Source: Bacillus sonorensis NBRC 101234 = KCTC 13918 (GTDB lineage: Bacteria; Bacillota; Bacilli; Bacillales; Bacillaceae). Taken from it: a stretch of 64,000 bases of DNA. The notes beneath the pieces were generated by a model. The model had not been told where the DNA came from, searched no databases, and worked only from the letters and a program-made list of their open reading frames with translations. The position numbers and the translations under genes are program-made. The DNA is taken from assembly GCF_001592005.1 (NCBI RefSeq), contig NZ_BCVZ01000007.1, positions 1 through 64,000 on the forward strand. Direction: 5' to 3'. Of this stretch, positions 29,657 to 40,575 are shown one piece after another. The first letter of the stretch is position 1. Each line of letters starts with the position of its first letter.

Positions 29657-32530
29657 TTAAGAATAAACGACATCATTTTCTAAAAGCATCTTCTTCAACA
29701 ATCCGCTCGGTTTATTCGCGCTGTCTGATAAACAATTCATATCCCCCATAACAAGAAAGCTGTCCTTCGCCCGGGAGACGGCAACGTTTAAAAGACTTTT
29801 ATTCGCGTCTATGAAAAAGCAGCCGTCATTTTTGCCGTATACTGTCGACATGATAATGACCTTTCTTTCTCCGCCTTGAAACGTATGTACCGTTCCGACG
29901 TCGATAAACGGTTTTATATCCGGCGACAATGCTCGTTTAATGGCGAGAACTTGCATTTTAAAAGGGGTGATGATCCCGATTACACTTTCCGGATTGTCTT
30001 TATGATAAGCATTTCGAATTTTATAGAAGTGCTCGTTAATCCATGCGGCGATAGCCCTTGCTTCTATTTCATTATATCGGCTGCCCGCTTTTTTGCTCGA
30101 CTGTTGCGAATCAACTTGTATATGGCCAAGTGGGGGAATCGATAATTGAGCCAACGGAAACTCATCATCTTCAGCCGCCCTCCCTCTCATTGGCTCAAGT
30201 TTTCCTTTGTAGACAAGCTTATTGCAATAATCGATAATGTCATCATAGCAGCGCCTGTGCTCGCTTAAAAATAAACCGCGCTGCTGATGTTTTTCGTATT
30301 TGCAGCTTTTGCACGCCACCCTCATCACACTTGACTCCGACGTATTCAATCCAAGTTCGCGAAGCTTCTCAAATCGGCCAACCGATGTGATGACATCATT
30401 AGAAAGCGCTAATGACATATCCAATGTTTCGTTGATATTCCACACAGGTTCAATCTGATAGACATCTCCGACAACGACAGCCCGCTTGGCAAGCGAAAAT
30501 GAGCATGCCGCAATCTCAGGGGTCACCTGCCCTGCCTCATCTACGATTAGCAAATCAATATAATTGTAGAGAAAATGCTCTTTCCCGTTATCATAAGACA
30601 AAAGCATTTTCGGCAGCTGATAAAAGGTCATCACAAAACAAGGGGCCAACATACTTAAATTTGTATAAAACTGATTTAACACGTTTTCGAAATTTCTGCC
30701 CTTTTGTTTTTCCGACAGCCTTTTCTCCGAAAGCCATCTGCACTCATAGTAATGAACGGCCAGCCAAAAGGAAGCGTATTTGATCGTTGTATCTAAAAAT
30801 TCGTTAACTTGATCTAAAGAAGCAAATGAACCAGGATATTCTTCAAGAATGTTTAGGGATATGAGTTCTTCTATTAATTTCTTATACTTTTTGGTTAATT
30901 CTCTGATTTGTTGATATGTCGCTTCAACCTGCTTTATTTTTTCTCTCGCCTTTTTTGCTTTCTTGCTGTATAGAGAAATAATTTCATCAAGATTCATCGA
31001 CTCATCAATGAAACCTTCATCAGGCTGGATAAAATACCGGACATGACTGACTAATTTTTTCTTAAAGAACGGAAAAAACTTGAACAAGCGAACGAAAAAT
31101 GGCAGGTTTGAAAAGTGCGTCTGCCACGCTTTTATTCTTTGTTGAATTGCTTGAAATGTGTTTTCCCACTCGCTTTTTTCAGCCGTTAATTGCCTAAGAT
31201 ATGTATCCATGGATACTCCCTTTGGAGCCATTTGATCATATTCAGAGAATAGGAACAAAATCTTTTGTCTGATCTCCTCAATCGCTGCTAATCGATTTGA
31301 AATCGTCTGCTCGCATTGCTTAATGTCAGTGTGGTTTATGCCAAAATAACGATTGCATTCTTTGAACAACTTTTCGGCGGATCGCTCGATATTTTCCTTG
31401 CCTTCAACTTCCTCAAAAAAGTTCTCTCCCCGAGGATTCGTATATTGAAACCCTTTTTCTTTAGCCTCTTTCTCCTTGCTGCCGGACGGAAAATAAACAG
31501 CAAAACTGTCTGCTCCTTCGACCCAACGCTGTTCAAGATTGCTGTTTTTCCACTTTGGTTTGATCTTTCCGAATGATTCGATAATATTGGTGACCGCCTG
31601 ATTGTTTGTTGATGAAGCGACAATGACAGGAGGTTTTTCTTTTTTCAATGCTCTTTTGACATAGAGATTGGCAACAAGCGATTGCAATAACGTCGTTTTC
31701 CCTGTACCCGGAGGACCGTTGACAGCCAGAATCTCTCCCTCTTCCATGTGATTGAAATGGTTCAGACACTCCCTTTGCGAAGGTGATAAAGGATATTCCC
31801 CGCCCATTTGCCCGACATGCTTCTGCATCTCTGACATCCGGTTTGGAGTAAGGGGCGATAAAGTGGTGAACTCCTGGTTGAGAAAATTTTGATAAAGCCG
31901 CAGATTGTCCGGCTGGCTGGATAAGAGGTGATCATATAACTTTAATATATTTCTAGTTGCGTTGACGGAATCGTCCTTCATAATGTAAACATTATTCTCC
32001 AATTCAATATCGTTAATTGTATTTGAGCTGATGTTACTTTCAGTAACGGTCTCATACAGATCTTTCGCAAAATCAAAATAGCTTTTCCAAGTAAGATTGT
32101 TTTCCAGCCTTTGATAATTGTTGCTCATAAATTCATCAAAATCATTGACATAGCCGATTGCAAGCTCCTTGTCAATGATCGGATGAAGATGCTCTCTCGG
32201 AATCCACGGATATTTGCCTTCTGACGGCAACAATACACCATTAACAGTCAAAACCGCCGGAATATAAAGAATGCCGCTCATGTCTTCAATATTCGTATCA
32301 ACCTTCTGCTGCCCGTCAAAATTCGTTTTTATCGTCTTTGCCACAATGATAACATCCAGTTTTCCTGAAACATTTTTGCGATCTGAGAGGGCGGCGTAGT
32401 GCTTACTGTCGATCCTTCCTTGAATGATGCTGTCTAAATCTGAAATCATAAAACGACTGTTTTTAAAGTTTATTTTTAGTTTCGCAGCCACGCTATCGCG
32501 AAAATACTTGGTTACAGTTTGGGGTGACAT
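29657..32530 (-). CDS. Superfamily 1 (Upf1-like) DNA/RNA helicase, possible defence protein
   Basis: The 957-residue protein has a long N-terminal region of unknown fold (1-240), then a Q-motif-like YPLSPSQRECLNHF, Walker A GPPGTGKTT at about 272-279, a long inserted helical region (about 400-600, coiled coil with FPFFKKKLVSHVRYF), motif II LIVDEAGQ, motif III VVVGDVYQIEP, and motifs V/VI VHTFQGGERKVIIMS and VAVSRAKDSFLVMGD. A cluster CKSCKY lies between motifs III and IV. Start ATG with AGGAGG. It precedes a truncated nuclease gene in the same operon, suggesting a former two-gene nuclease-helicase system. No specific family name can be given. Confidence 0.85.
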   Translation of the reverse strand: MSPQTVTKYFRDSVAAKLKINFKNSRFMISDLDSIIQGRIDSKHYAALSDRKNVSGKLDVIIVAKTIKTNFDGQQKVDTNIEDMSGILYIPAVLTVNGVLLPSEGKYPWIPREHLHPIIDKELAIGYVNDFDEFMSNNYQRLENNLTWKSYFDFAKDLYETVTESNISSNTINDIELENNVYIMKDDSVNATRNILKLYDHLLSSQPDNLRLYQNFLNQEFTTLSPLTPNRMSEMQKHVGQMGGEYPLSPSQRECLNHFNHMEEGEILAVNGPPGTGKTTLLQSLVANLYVKRALKKEKPPVIVASSTNNQAVTNIIESFGKIKPKWKNSNLEQRWVEGADSFAVYFPSGSKEKEAKEKGFQYTNPRGENFFEEVEGKENIERSAEKLFKECNRYFGINHTDIKQCEQTISNRLAAIEEIRQKILFLFSEYDQMAPKGVSMDTYLRQLTAEKSEWENTFQAIQQRIKAWQTHFSNLPFFVRLFKFFPFFKKKLVSHVRYFIQPDEGFIDESMNLDEIISLYSKKAKKAREKIKQVEATYQQIRELTKKYKKLIEELISLNILEEYPGSFASLDQVNEFLDTTIKYASFWLAVHYYECRWLSEKRLSEKQKGRNFENVLNQFYTNLSMLAPCFVMTFYQLPKMLLSYDNGKEHFLYNYIDLLIVDEAGQVTPEIAACSFSLAKRAVVVGDVYQIEPVWNINETLDMSLALSNDVITSVGRFEKLRELGLNTSESSVMRVACKSCKYEKHQQRGLFLSEHRRCYDDIIDYCNKLVYKGKLEPMRGRAAEDDEFPLAQLSIPPLGHIQVDSQQSSKKAGSRYNEIEARAIAAWINEHFYKIRNAYHKDNPESVIGIITPFKMQVLAIKRALSPDIKPFIDVGTVHTFQGGERKVIIMSTVYGKNDGCFFIDANKSLLNVAVSRAKDSFLVMGDMNCLSDSANKPSGLLKKMLLENDVVYS

Positions 32531-32697
32531 CGCTTTTCCTCCTGATGTATGAAGAAGTAATACTACATCGTATTGGTAATGATAATAATTAATAACAATT
32601 ATATCCTAAATGAATATCGGGATAAATATTGATAATGGGAAAAAGCGGTTTGAGCCGGTTTGAATTTCCGGCAAAAAAAGAAGCCTACAAACCGATA

Positions 32698-32820
32698 TTA
32701 CCCCCCTGCAGGCAATTCCGCTGCTTGAACATTCCCTGACGCCATATTGTGGCTTTGGGATAAAGCAGCTCCGCCTAAGACTGCAGCCGTTAACGCTCAG
32801 CAAAGAATGACTTTTTTCAT
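32698..32820 (-). pseudogene. Phr-like signalling peptide relic with an in-frame TGA
   Basis: From ATG at 32820, with GAGG 7 bp upstream, the frame reads MKKVILC, then TGA at codon 8 (32797-32799), then ALTAAVLGGAALSQ...VQAAELPAGG and TAA. Ignoring the stop, it is a 40-codon peptide with two Lys, a hydrophobic export segment and a short hydrophilic tail, the layout of Phr precursors of Rap phosphatases. Just upstream the same strand encodes YKKVLEFAKIA then a stop, weakly like a Rap C-terminus. In B. subtilis, rapH-phrH sits near yeeI, so a decayed rap-phr pair is the likely reading. Confidence 0.5.
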
Positions 32821-32937
32821 TACAATTCCTCACTCCCTAATGATCTCATTTTATTTTCGGCTTTCATGCTATTTTGGCAAATTCCAGTACTTTCTTGTAA
32901 TCTCCTTTATCTTCATTTGGGAAACGCTCCTTCTTTT
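32821..32937 (-). other. Possible 3' remnant of a rap gene
   Basis: On the - strand a short frame ends YKKVLEFAKIA-stop (stop about 32870), directly before the phr-like relic. Rap proteins often end with a TPR helix of this sort, but the stretch is only about 22 codons and begins inside the neighbouring terminator. Otherwise I see no gene here. Confidence 0.25.
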
Positions 32938-32980
32938 CAAAAACAAGAAACCACTCGCCTTCCACAAAGGCAAGTGGTTC
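32938..32980 (-). terminator. Terminator of the beta-glucoside operon
   Basis: Stem AACCACT-GCC with its complement (one mismatch), then TTTCTTGTTTTTG on the - strand, 10 bp after the antiterminator stop. Confidence 0.82.
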
Positions 32981-32989
32981 AATTATCAT

Positions 32990-33838
32990 TTATTTTAATT
33001 GCTGATAAGAAATCAATCGATGAATATGGACCGCCAAGTACGTTAGTTCATCATTCGGAATGACGATTCCGTGTACCTGCTTGATATAATCCTTAATTTT
33101 GAAAGCTACATCCATTGCTTGCGGGTATAAATTAGCAATTTGCTCAAACAATTCATTCTCCTGATCTGCCAGCAATTTATCAGCGTAAAATCTTTCAACG
33201 AAAAATTTAACGTGTGTGATAAATCGGCTGTAATGAATATTTTCTTGATCCCATTTCATGTTTAATGTATAACGGACAAGATTGACAATACTCCCGATCA
33301 TTTTTGCATATTTCATTCCGTCTTTTGATTCTGTCTCTTCACCTAACGCATTGATTAAGTGGAACGCGATATTTGCCGCTTCCTCTTTCGGCAATTGGAT
33401 CCCCAGTGTTTCATTGATGAGCTGCAGCGCATAATTCCCTGCCTCAAACTCTGCCGTATAGTAGTTTTTAATTTCCCAGTAGACGCGATTCGTAATATTG
33501 ATGTTCTTTTTATAACGCTCTACTGCAAAATTCAAGTGATCCATTAATGTGAAGTATACGCCGGAATTCAGCTTTGTTTTTAATTTTTCTTCTGCGTGCT
33601 GAACAATTTGCTGGGTCAACTCAATAAATTCTTGCGGTATTGAATCCAACAGTTGGAGAAATTCTTTTGCCTTCATATTGTCTACTGGCATAAACACTTG
33701 ATCAGCCTGTTTTTCTTCAATCATATTCCCGGGCTTTTGCCCGTAACCGATGCCCCTGCCGCATAAAACCATCTCCTGACGGTTCTGATCTTCAGCCAGT
33801 ACCACACTCGAGTTTAAAACTTTTTTTATTTTAAACAT
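32990..33838 (-). CDS. BglG/LicT-family transcriptional antiterminator
   Basis: RNA-binding regulator of PTS operons. The 282-residue protein has an N-terminal CAT RNA-binding domain (MFKIKKVLNSSVVLAEDQNRQEMVLCGRGIGYG) and two PRD domains with the conserved histidines in MDHLNFAVERY, AAN-IAFHLINA, YSRFITHVKFF and LTYLAVHIHRL. When the cognate PTS is active it binds the RAT hairpin and allows readthrough. ATG at 33838 is best placed behind AAAGGTG; two earlier starts at 33844 and 33847 overlap that site. It is the last gene of the operon and acts on the RAT upstream of bglP. Confidence 0.9.
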   Translation of the reverse strand: MFKIKKVLNSSVVLAEDQNRQEMVLCGRGIGYGQKPGNMIEEKQADQVFMPVDNMKAKEFLQLLDSIPQEFIELTQQIVQHAEEKLKTKLNSGVYFTLMDHLNFAVERYKKNINITNRVYWEIKNYYTAEFEAGNYALQLINETLGIQLPKEEAANIAFHLINALGEETESKDGMKYAKMIGSIVNLVRYTLNMKWDQENIHYSRFITHVKFFVERFYADKLLADQENELFEQIANLYPQAMDVAFKIKDYIKQVHGIVIPNDELTYLAVHIHRLISYQQLK

Positions 33839-33867
33839 CGCCATCACCTTTTCATGAATGCGGTTTT

Positions 33868-37205
<3,338 letters not shown>

Positions 37206-37250
37206 TGCTTCTCCCCCTTTTCTGAAACATGAGACCTGTATTTAGGCAAT

Positions 37251-37326
37251 AAAAAAAGGACCTAAACCGACAAATTAAAAAATTTATCGGTTTTAGATCC
37301 TGCCTGCATGACCAGTCACATGTCTA
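37251..37326 (-). promoter_or_regulatory. RAT antiterminator overlapping an intrinsic terminator (bglP leader)
   Basis: On the - strand, GTGACTGGTCATGCAGGCAG (about 37300-37320) resembles the LicT/SacT RAT element and overlaps a long hairpin (37258-37301) ending in seven T (37251-37257). Binding of the BglG-type protein to the RAT would stop the terminator forming. Confidence 0.85.
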
Positions 37327-37351
37327 ATTTATCAATATTGGATTTGATTAA

Positions 37352-37382
37352 AGTATATATCGGTTTTATGAAAGCGTCAACA
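37352..37382 (-). promoter_or_regulatory. bglP promoter with overlapping cre site
   Basis: On the - strand TTGACG (37375-37380), 17-bp spacer, TATACT (37352-37357). The + strand reads TGAAAGCGTCAACA at 37369-37382, 13 of 14 positions of the CcpA cre consensus, covering the -35 box; CcpA binding would repress. Confidence 0.85.
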
Positions 37383-37456
37383 TTTATTTTGTTTTTTTAA
37401 AAGAAGAAATTTCCTGGTCGAATGGCCTACAATTTATTCCTAATAGCGATCATGAA

Positions 37457-37564
37457 CATCCTCAAGCACCCGCAAATCGCGCGCCAAAGTTCCAGGGTTA
37501 CAGGACACATAAACTGCACGCTTCGGCTTTATCTCAATCATCGTCCGCAGCAAAGCCTCATCCG
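37457..37564 (-). pseudogene. rlmCD fragment A (internal C-terminal segment)
   Basis: On the - strand it encodes [18 protein letters not shown] then [18 protein letters not shown], matching the resident RlmCD segment encoded at 47545-47651 with scattered changes (about 85 to 90 percent identical bases by eye). It ends abruptly at both sides: a stop follows shortly after LED, and upstream sequence is unrelated. Diverged, so not a recent copy of the neighbour. Confidence 0.85.
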
Positions 37565-37825
37565 ACACCGCTCCTCAAGCAGCGAGAAGTAGACAAGCAC
37601 ATTCTAATTCTCTTCCATTTCGAAAAACATTGACTTCGCCTGTGCAATATTTATGCTTTTTCATTGCCAAATGGAATTCGTTCAACAACCCCCGCAACCA
37701 CTTTTGAAGCGACCTTGCTTATGCCGAACTCCCTCTTTCTCTTTAAAATTGTTATCTATCTTTAAAAAGATCTTATCACATGTGTAAATTTTTGTAAGGG
37801 TCTTTTGTCAATTAGGTTAAACATC
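37565..37825. other. Gene-poor spacer upstream of rlmCD fragment A
   Basis: No convincing gene. On the - strand a 29-codon frame (MKKHKYCTGEVNVF...) opens near 37660 and runs to a stop just before fragment A, but I do not recognise it. Confidence 0.4.
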
Positions 37826-37858
37826 AAAAAGCCTTGGTAGCGCTTGACCAAAGCTTTT
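37826..37858 (-). terminator. Terminator of the MrcB-HNH gene
   Basis: Stem AAAGC-TTGGT / ACCAA-GGCTTT with one bulge, followed by TTTTTGATG on the - strand, just past the gene's stop. Confidence 0.82.
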
Positions 37859-37867
37859 AATCTGACT

Positions 37868-38983
37868 CTAAATATTCGACATTTCATATATTCGTTTAAG
37901 TTCTGAAAAGGTAATTTCAATTCCTACCTTTTTCAAGTGATCTTTCCGATGATCATACAATTTTTTCAACAGTTTTTCCTTCTCCTCATCTTGACCATAA
38001 TGAATAAGACGATGACAGTGTGGACATAGGCTTACCAAGTTTGCCAGTTGATCTAAGTCATATTTGAACTCCTCTTGCTTAGCGATAGGGACAAGATGAT
38101 GACATTCAACATAAGGCTTGTTGGTAGATTTAGAGATAAAAGTTTTGTGGGAATAGTCAATTTCACATGTATAGTTTGAAAGCACCATAGCTTTTGAAGC
38201 CAGACTTGCATTTCTTGTCCATTGCCTTTGACCACCTTGATTAATGATTGGTTGCGGACGTTCTCTCTTTTGATTGACTTCATATCCGACATTCGAATTC
38301 TCGGATATGATGAAGGTTTGAGCCGCTATCTGATACTCCTCTTCGTTATTCCGGTCTTCTAAAAATTGGCCATCTTCCTGGGACAGAATAAAATCATTAA
38401 ACTGTTCTATCGATCGGTTTCCGATAAGACCTTCTATTTCTTTGTATGTAACTAATAAAGCTTGTAAATCGCTTATAATGTCTTCTGAACTTGGAAAATT
38501 GCTTACATCATAAAAACGACCACATACATGTCCTAACTCATAGCCCCTCGCAAGATCACCTTCACCCTTTAAATCGATATTTGAAAGGTTCATATTTTGA
38601 CGGATGGTATTTAGTTTTTCTCTAATAATTGAAGCTGTTTTTTGGATTTTGGCCCTACCTATTTTTGTTCCATACTTTTCTTTAAAGTAGGTCCATCCTT
38701 GATTCAAACTAACATAAACACTGCTTCCATCTGCACTAAATAAGTAAACAATATAGTAGCCTCTTGTCGCCGTAGTCGTTAAGTTCTTTATAAAAATTGA
38801 AACCCAAGGAATCTCAGCCCAACGGCCTTTTCCAACAGAACCTGCTATATGATATATATTAGGATCTAAGTCAACAACATTAAAAAGAGTATCCTTTATT
38901 TTATGACAAATAAGGTGTGACAACGGGTGCCTCTTAAACTCCTCATTTTTTGCTTGTTGATATGCTGATAAAACGCGCTTCAT
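37868..38983 (-). CDS. Probable type IV restriction endonuclease, MrcB_N (DUF3578)-HNH
   Basis: The 371-residue protein has an N-terminal domain like the DUF3578/MrcB N-terminal modified-DNA-binding module (HPLSHLICHKIKD; GSVGKGRWAEIPWVSIF; GYYIVYLFSADGSSVYVSLNQGWTYF) and a C-terminal HNH nuclease (VECHHLVPIAKQEEF, LANLVSLCPHCHRLIHYG). This suggests cleavage of modified phage DNA. The first ATG has no ribosome site; 42 bp upstream, in frame and without stops, AAGAGGTG precedes an ATA codon at 39025, which would add 14 residues (ATA-EHKISNQLTISEQ). Codon use is AT-rich, like the type I block. Confidence 0.83.
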   Translation of the reverse strand: MKRVLSAYQQAKNEEFKRHPLSHLICHKIKDTLFNVVDLDPNIYHIAGSVGKGRWAEIPWVSIFIKNLTTTATRGYYIVYLFSADGSSVYVSLNQGWTYFKEKYGTKIGRAKIQKTASIIREKLNTIRQNMNLSNIDLKGEGDLARGYELGHVCGRFYDVSNFPSSEDIISDLQALLVTYKEIEGLIGNRSIEQFNDFILSQEDGQFLEDRNNEEEYQIAAQTFIISENSNVGYEVNQKRERPQPIINQGGQRQWTRNASLASKAMVLSNYTCEIDYSHKTFISKSTNKPYVECHHLVPIAKQEEFKYDLDQLANLVSLCPHCHRLIHYGQDEEKEKLLKKLYDHRKDHLKKVGIEITFSELKRIYEMSNI

Positions 38984-39086
38984 TTGTTCACTAATCGTTA
39001 GTTGATTTGATATTTTGTGTTCTATTTTGATACACCTCTTTATTCAGTAGGACTTTATGCAAGAAATGGAACCTTCATATAATATT

Positions 39087-39122
39087 ATAAGCCTCTCCTG
39101 GGTTGGAGAGGCTTATGTTTTT
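39087..39122 (+). terminator. Perfect 12-bp hairpin followed by T tract on the + strand
   Basis: ATAAGCCTCTCC and its complement with a 6-nt loop, then GTTTTTAAATTTTT on the + strand. No + strand gene lies to its left; it may be a relic of an earlier arrangement or insulate the MrcB-HNH gene. Confidence 0.6.
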
Positions 39123-39128
39123 AAATTT

Positions 39129-39237
39129 TTATTTATCTTTTTTGACAAGCACGGCCACACACTCCACATGACTCGAGTTGATGGCATTGATATCTTGTGC
39201 AGATTTTTAATCTTACGTGCGGGAATATATCAACAGT
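39129..39237 (-). pseudogene. rlmCD-like fragment B (extreme 3' end, foreign type)
   Basis: On the - strand one frame ends SHVECVAVLVKKDK-stop, like the C-terminus of RlmCD/TrmA-family methyltransferases but not the resident one (which ends [16 protein letters not shown]). Seventeen bases (39154-39170) are identical to the resident gene at its conserved motif. A second part, GTTGATATATTCCCGCAC (about 39217-39235), encodes VDIFPH as in the resident VDMFPH, but some 45 bp lie between the two parts that should be adjacent. Confidence 0.7.
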
Positions 39238-39247
39238 TTTCATTTCA

Positions 39248-40393
39248 CTATCCTTTGTACACTATTATTGAGCCTTCCATTGCGTAATAATTGATAGATA
39301 TTTTGCGATACTTATTTCTGAAAGATGAAATATATTCAATATACTCAGAATAATCGCAAGGTCTAACATCAAATATTCTATAAAACTCATTTGTTTCTAA
39401 ACCATTTCGTAATTCAGCACATCCAATTATCTTTTCATCAGCGCATCCTTTTTTCTTGATAAATATTTTATGAAATCTAAAATCAAAGCTATATATTTCA
39501 TCATTAGGCTTTACAATAAGAGGAAAAACTTTAATTTCATTTGGCAGCTCACTAATATCATTTTCCACGTCTATAAAAAACGATATAAAGTCCACAATCT
39601 TAGAATCTGTTGTTTCTTTAACTTGTAGCTTAAAATTTATAGTATGAATTCGTTTAGAGGTGTCAAGGCAGTTGTTTAACTGATTCTGTACTTCTTTTAA
39701 AATATCATTAATTGTCTTTATCACATAATCATTTATCTCTCTAACTTTATCAAGAGCATTTACTGTTGGAAACGTCACACCATTATAAATGAATTCTCTA
39801 ATTAAAAATTCATTAGAATTTCCTATTATTAAGCTGTTTTTCACAGTAACTAGAATAGTCTTTATATGCTTTATGTAATTATCAAAAGCCTGCAAATACT
39901 TATAATTTTTATCATTCTTATTTTTATTAAGTAAAGAGCTTAATTTTGAAAAAGCGGTTATACTATCCAATGTGCGTAGTACATTTTGAACTAGTTTTCT
40001 ATCAGTGGGATCACTAGACTGATCACCAAACAGTGCTGCATTAATTATTTGAAACAAAACATCCATACTTATTCTTGCATAGTGAAAAAACTCCATTGTA
40101 TTTTTCTGCAAAAAGATAATGTCGTCGATTTCCAGCCCTGCAATATTTAAATTAGTACAATTTAAGTCTTCTCCTGTTATAGACGCTGATCCAGTATCAA
40201 CTGCCTTTTCAATTATTTTTTGTCCCTTATCAGACAAAGCTTTTATTCTTTGGCTATATCCATTTTCTAATAATCGGTACGAAACGTTCATAAAGACAAG
40301 GGTTTCATTCAAGCTCTCAACATATTGCCAAGTATCATAAACTTTATGTTGAGCTAGTTTTTTCTGAAATTCTTTTAAGTCAATTGTTACCAT
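39248..40393 (-). CDS. Unknown 381-residue protein downstream of hsdR
   Basis: I do not recognise this protein. No signal peptide or membrane segment is evident. Residues 1-260 look mainly helical (WQYVESLNETLVFMNVSYRLLENGYSQ; FFHYARISMDVLFQIINAALFG; YLQAFDNYIKHIKTILVTVKNSLI), and the rest looks beta-rich (FRFHKIFIKKKGC, KISINYYAMEGSIIVY). ATG at 40393 has AAGGAGG 7 bp upstream. It is 182 bp after hsdR on the same strand with no clear terminator between, and shares its AT-rich codon use, so it may be an accessory of the type I system or an independent defence gene. An HEPN-like helical fold is only a guess. Confidence 0.75.
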   Translation of the reverse strand: MVTIDLKEFQKKLAQHKVYDTWQYVESLNETLVFMNVSYRLLENGYSQRIKALSDKGQKIIEKAVDTGSASITGEDLNCTNLNIAGLEIDDIIFLQKNTMEFFHYARISMDVLFQIINAALFGDQSSDPTDRKLVQNVLRTLDSITAFSKLSSLLNKNKNDKNYKYLQAFDNYIKHIKTILVTVKNSLIIGNSNEFLIREFIYNGVTFPTVNALDKVREINDYVIKTINDILKEVQNQLNNCLDTSKRIHTINFKLQVKETTDSKIVDFISFFIDVENDISELPNEIKVFPLIVKPNDEIYSFDFRFHKIFIKKKGCADEKIIGCAELRNGLETNEFYRIFDVRPCDYSEYIEYISSFRNKYRKISINYYAMEGSIIVYKG

Positions 40394-40575
40394 TATCAAT
40401 CCTCCTTGCTCTAATTTTTTATTTTATTTACCTCTGCTGATTAGATCTGTCTTTAGATAACTTTAATGTGTTGCCATTCATTTTGCTCACCCGATTATGA
40501 TTCCAAGCAAAAGTCGGTTTGAAAATCCTGCGACTCTAGCTTCTTTTAAAGAAAGGCATTAATTTCAAAACGACT

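Noticed and set aside
32606-32833. 75-codon frame on the - strand
   Set aside because: It overlaps the phr-like relic in another frame and has a cysteine-rich random composition; the phr-like frame has the ribosome site.
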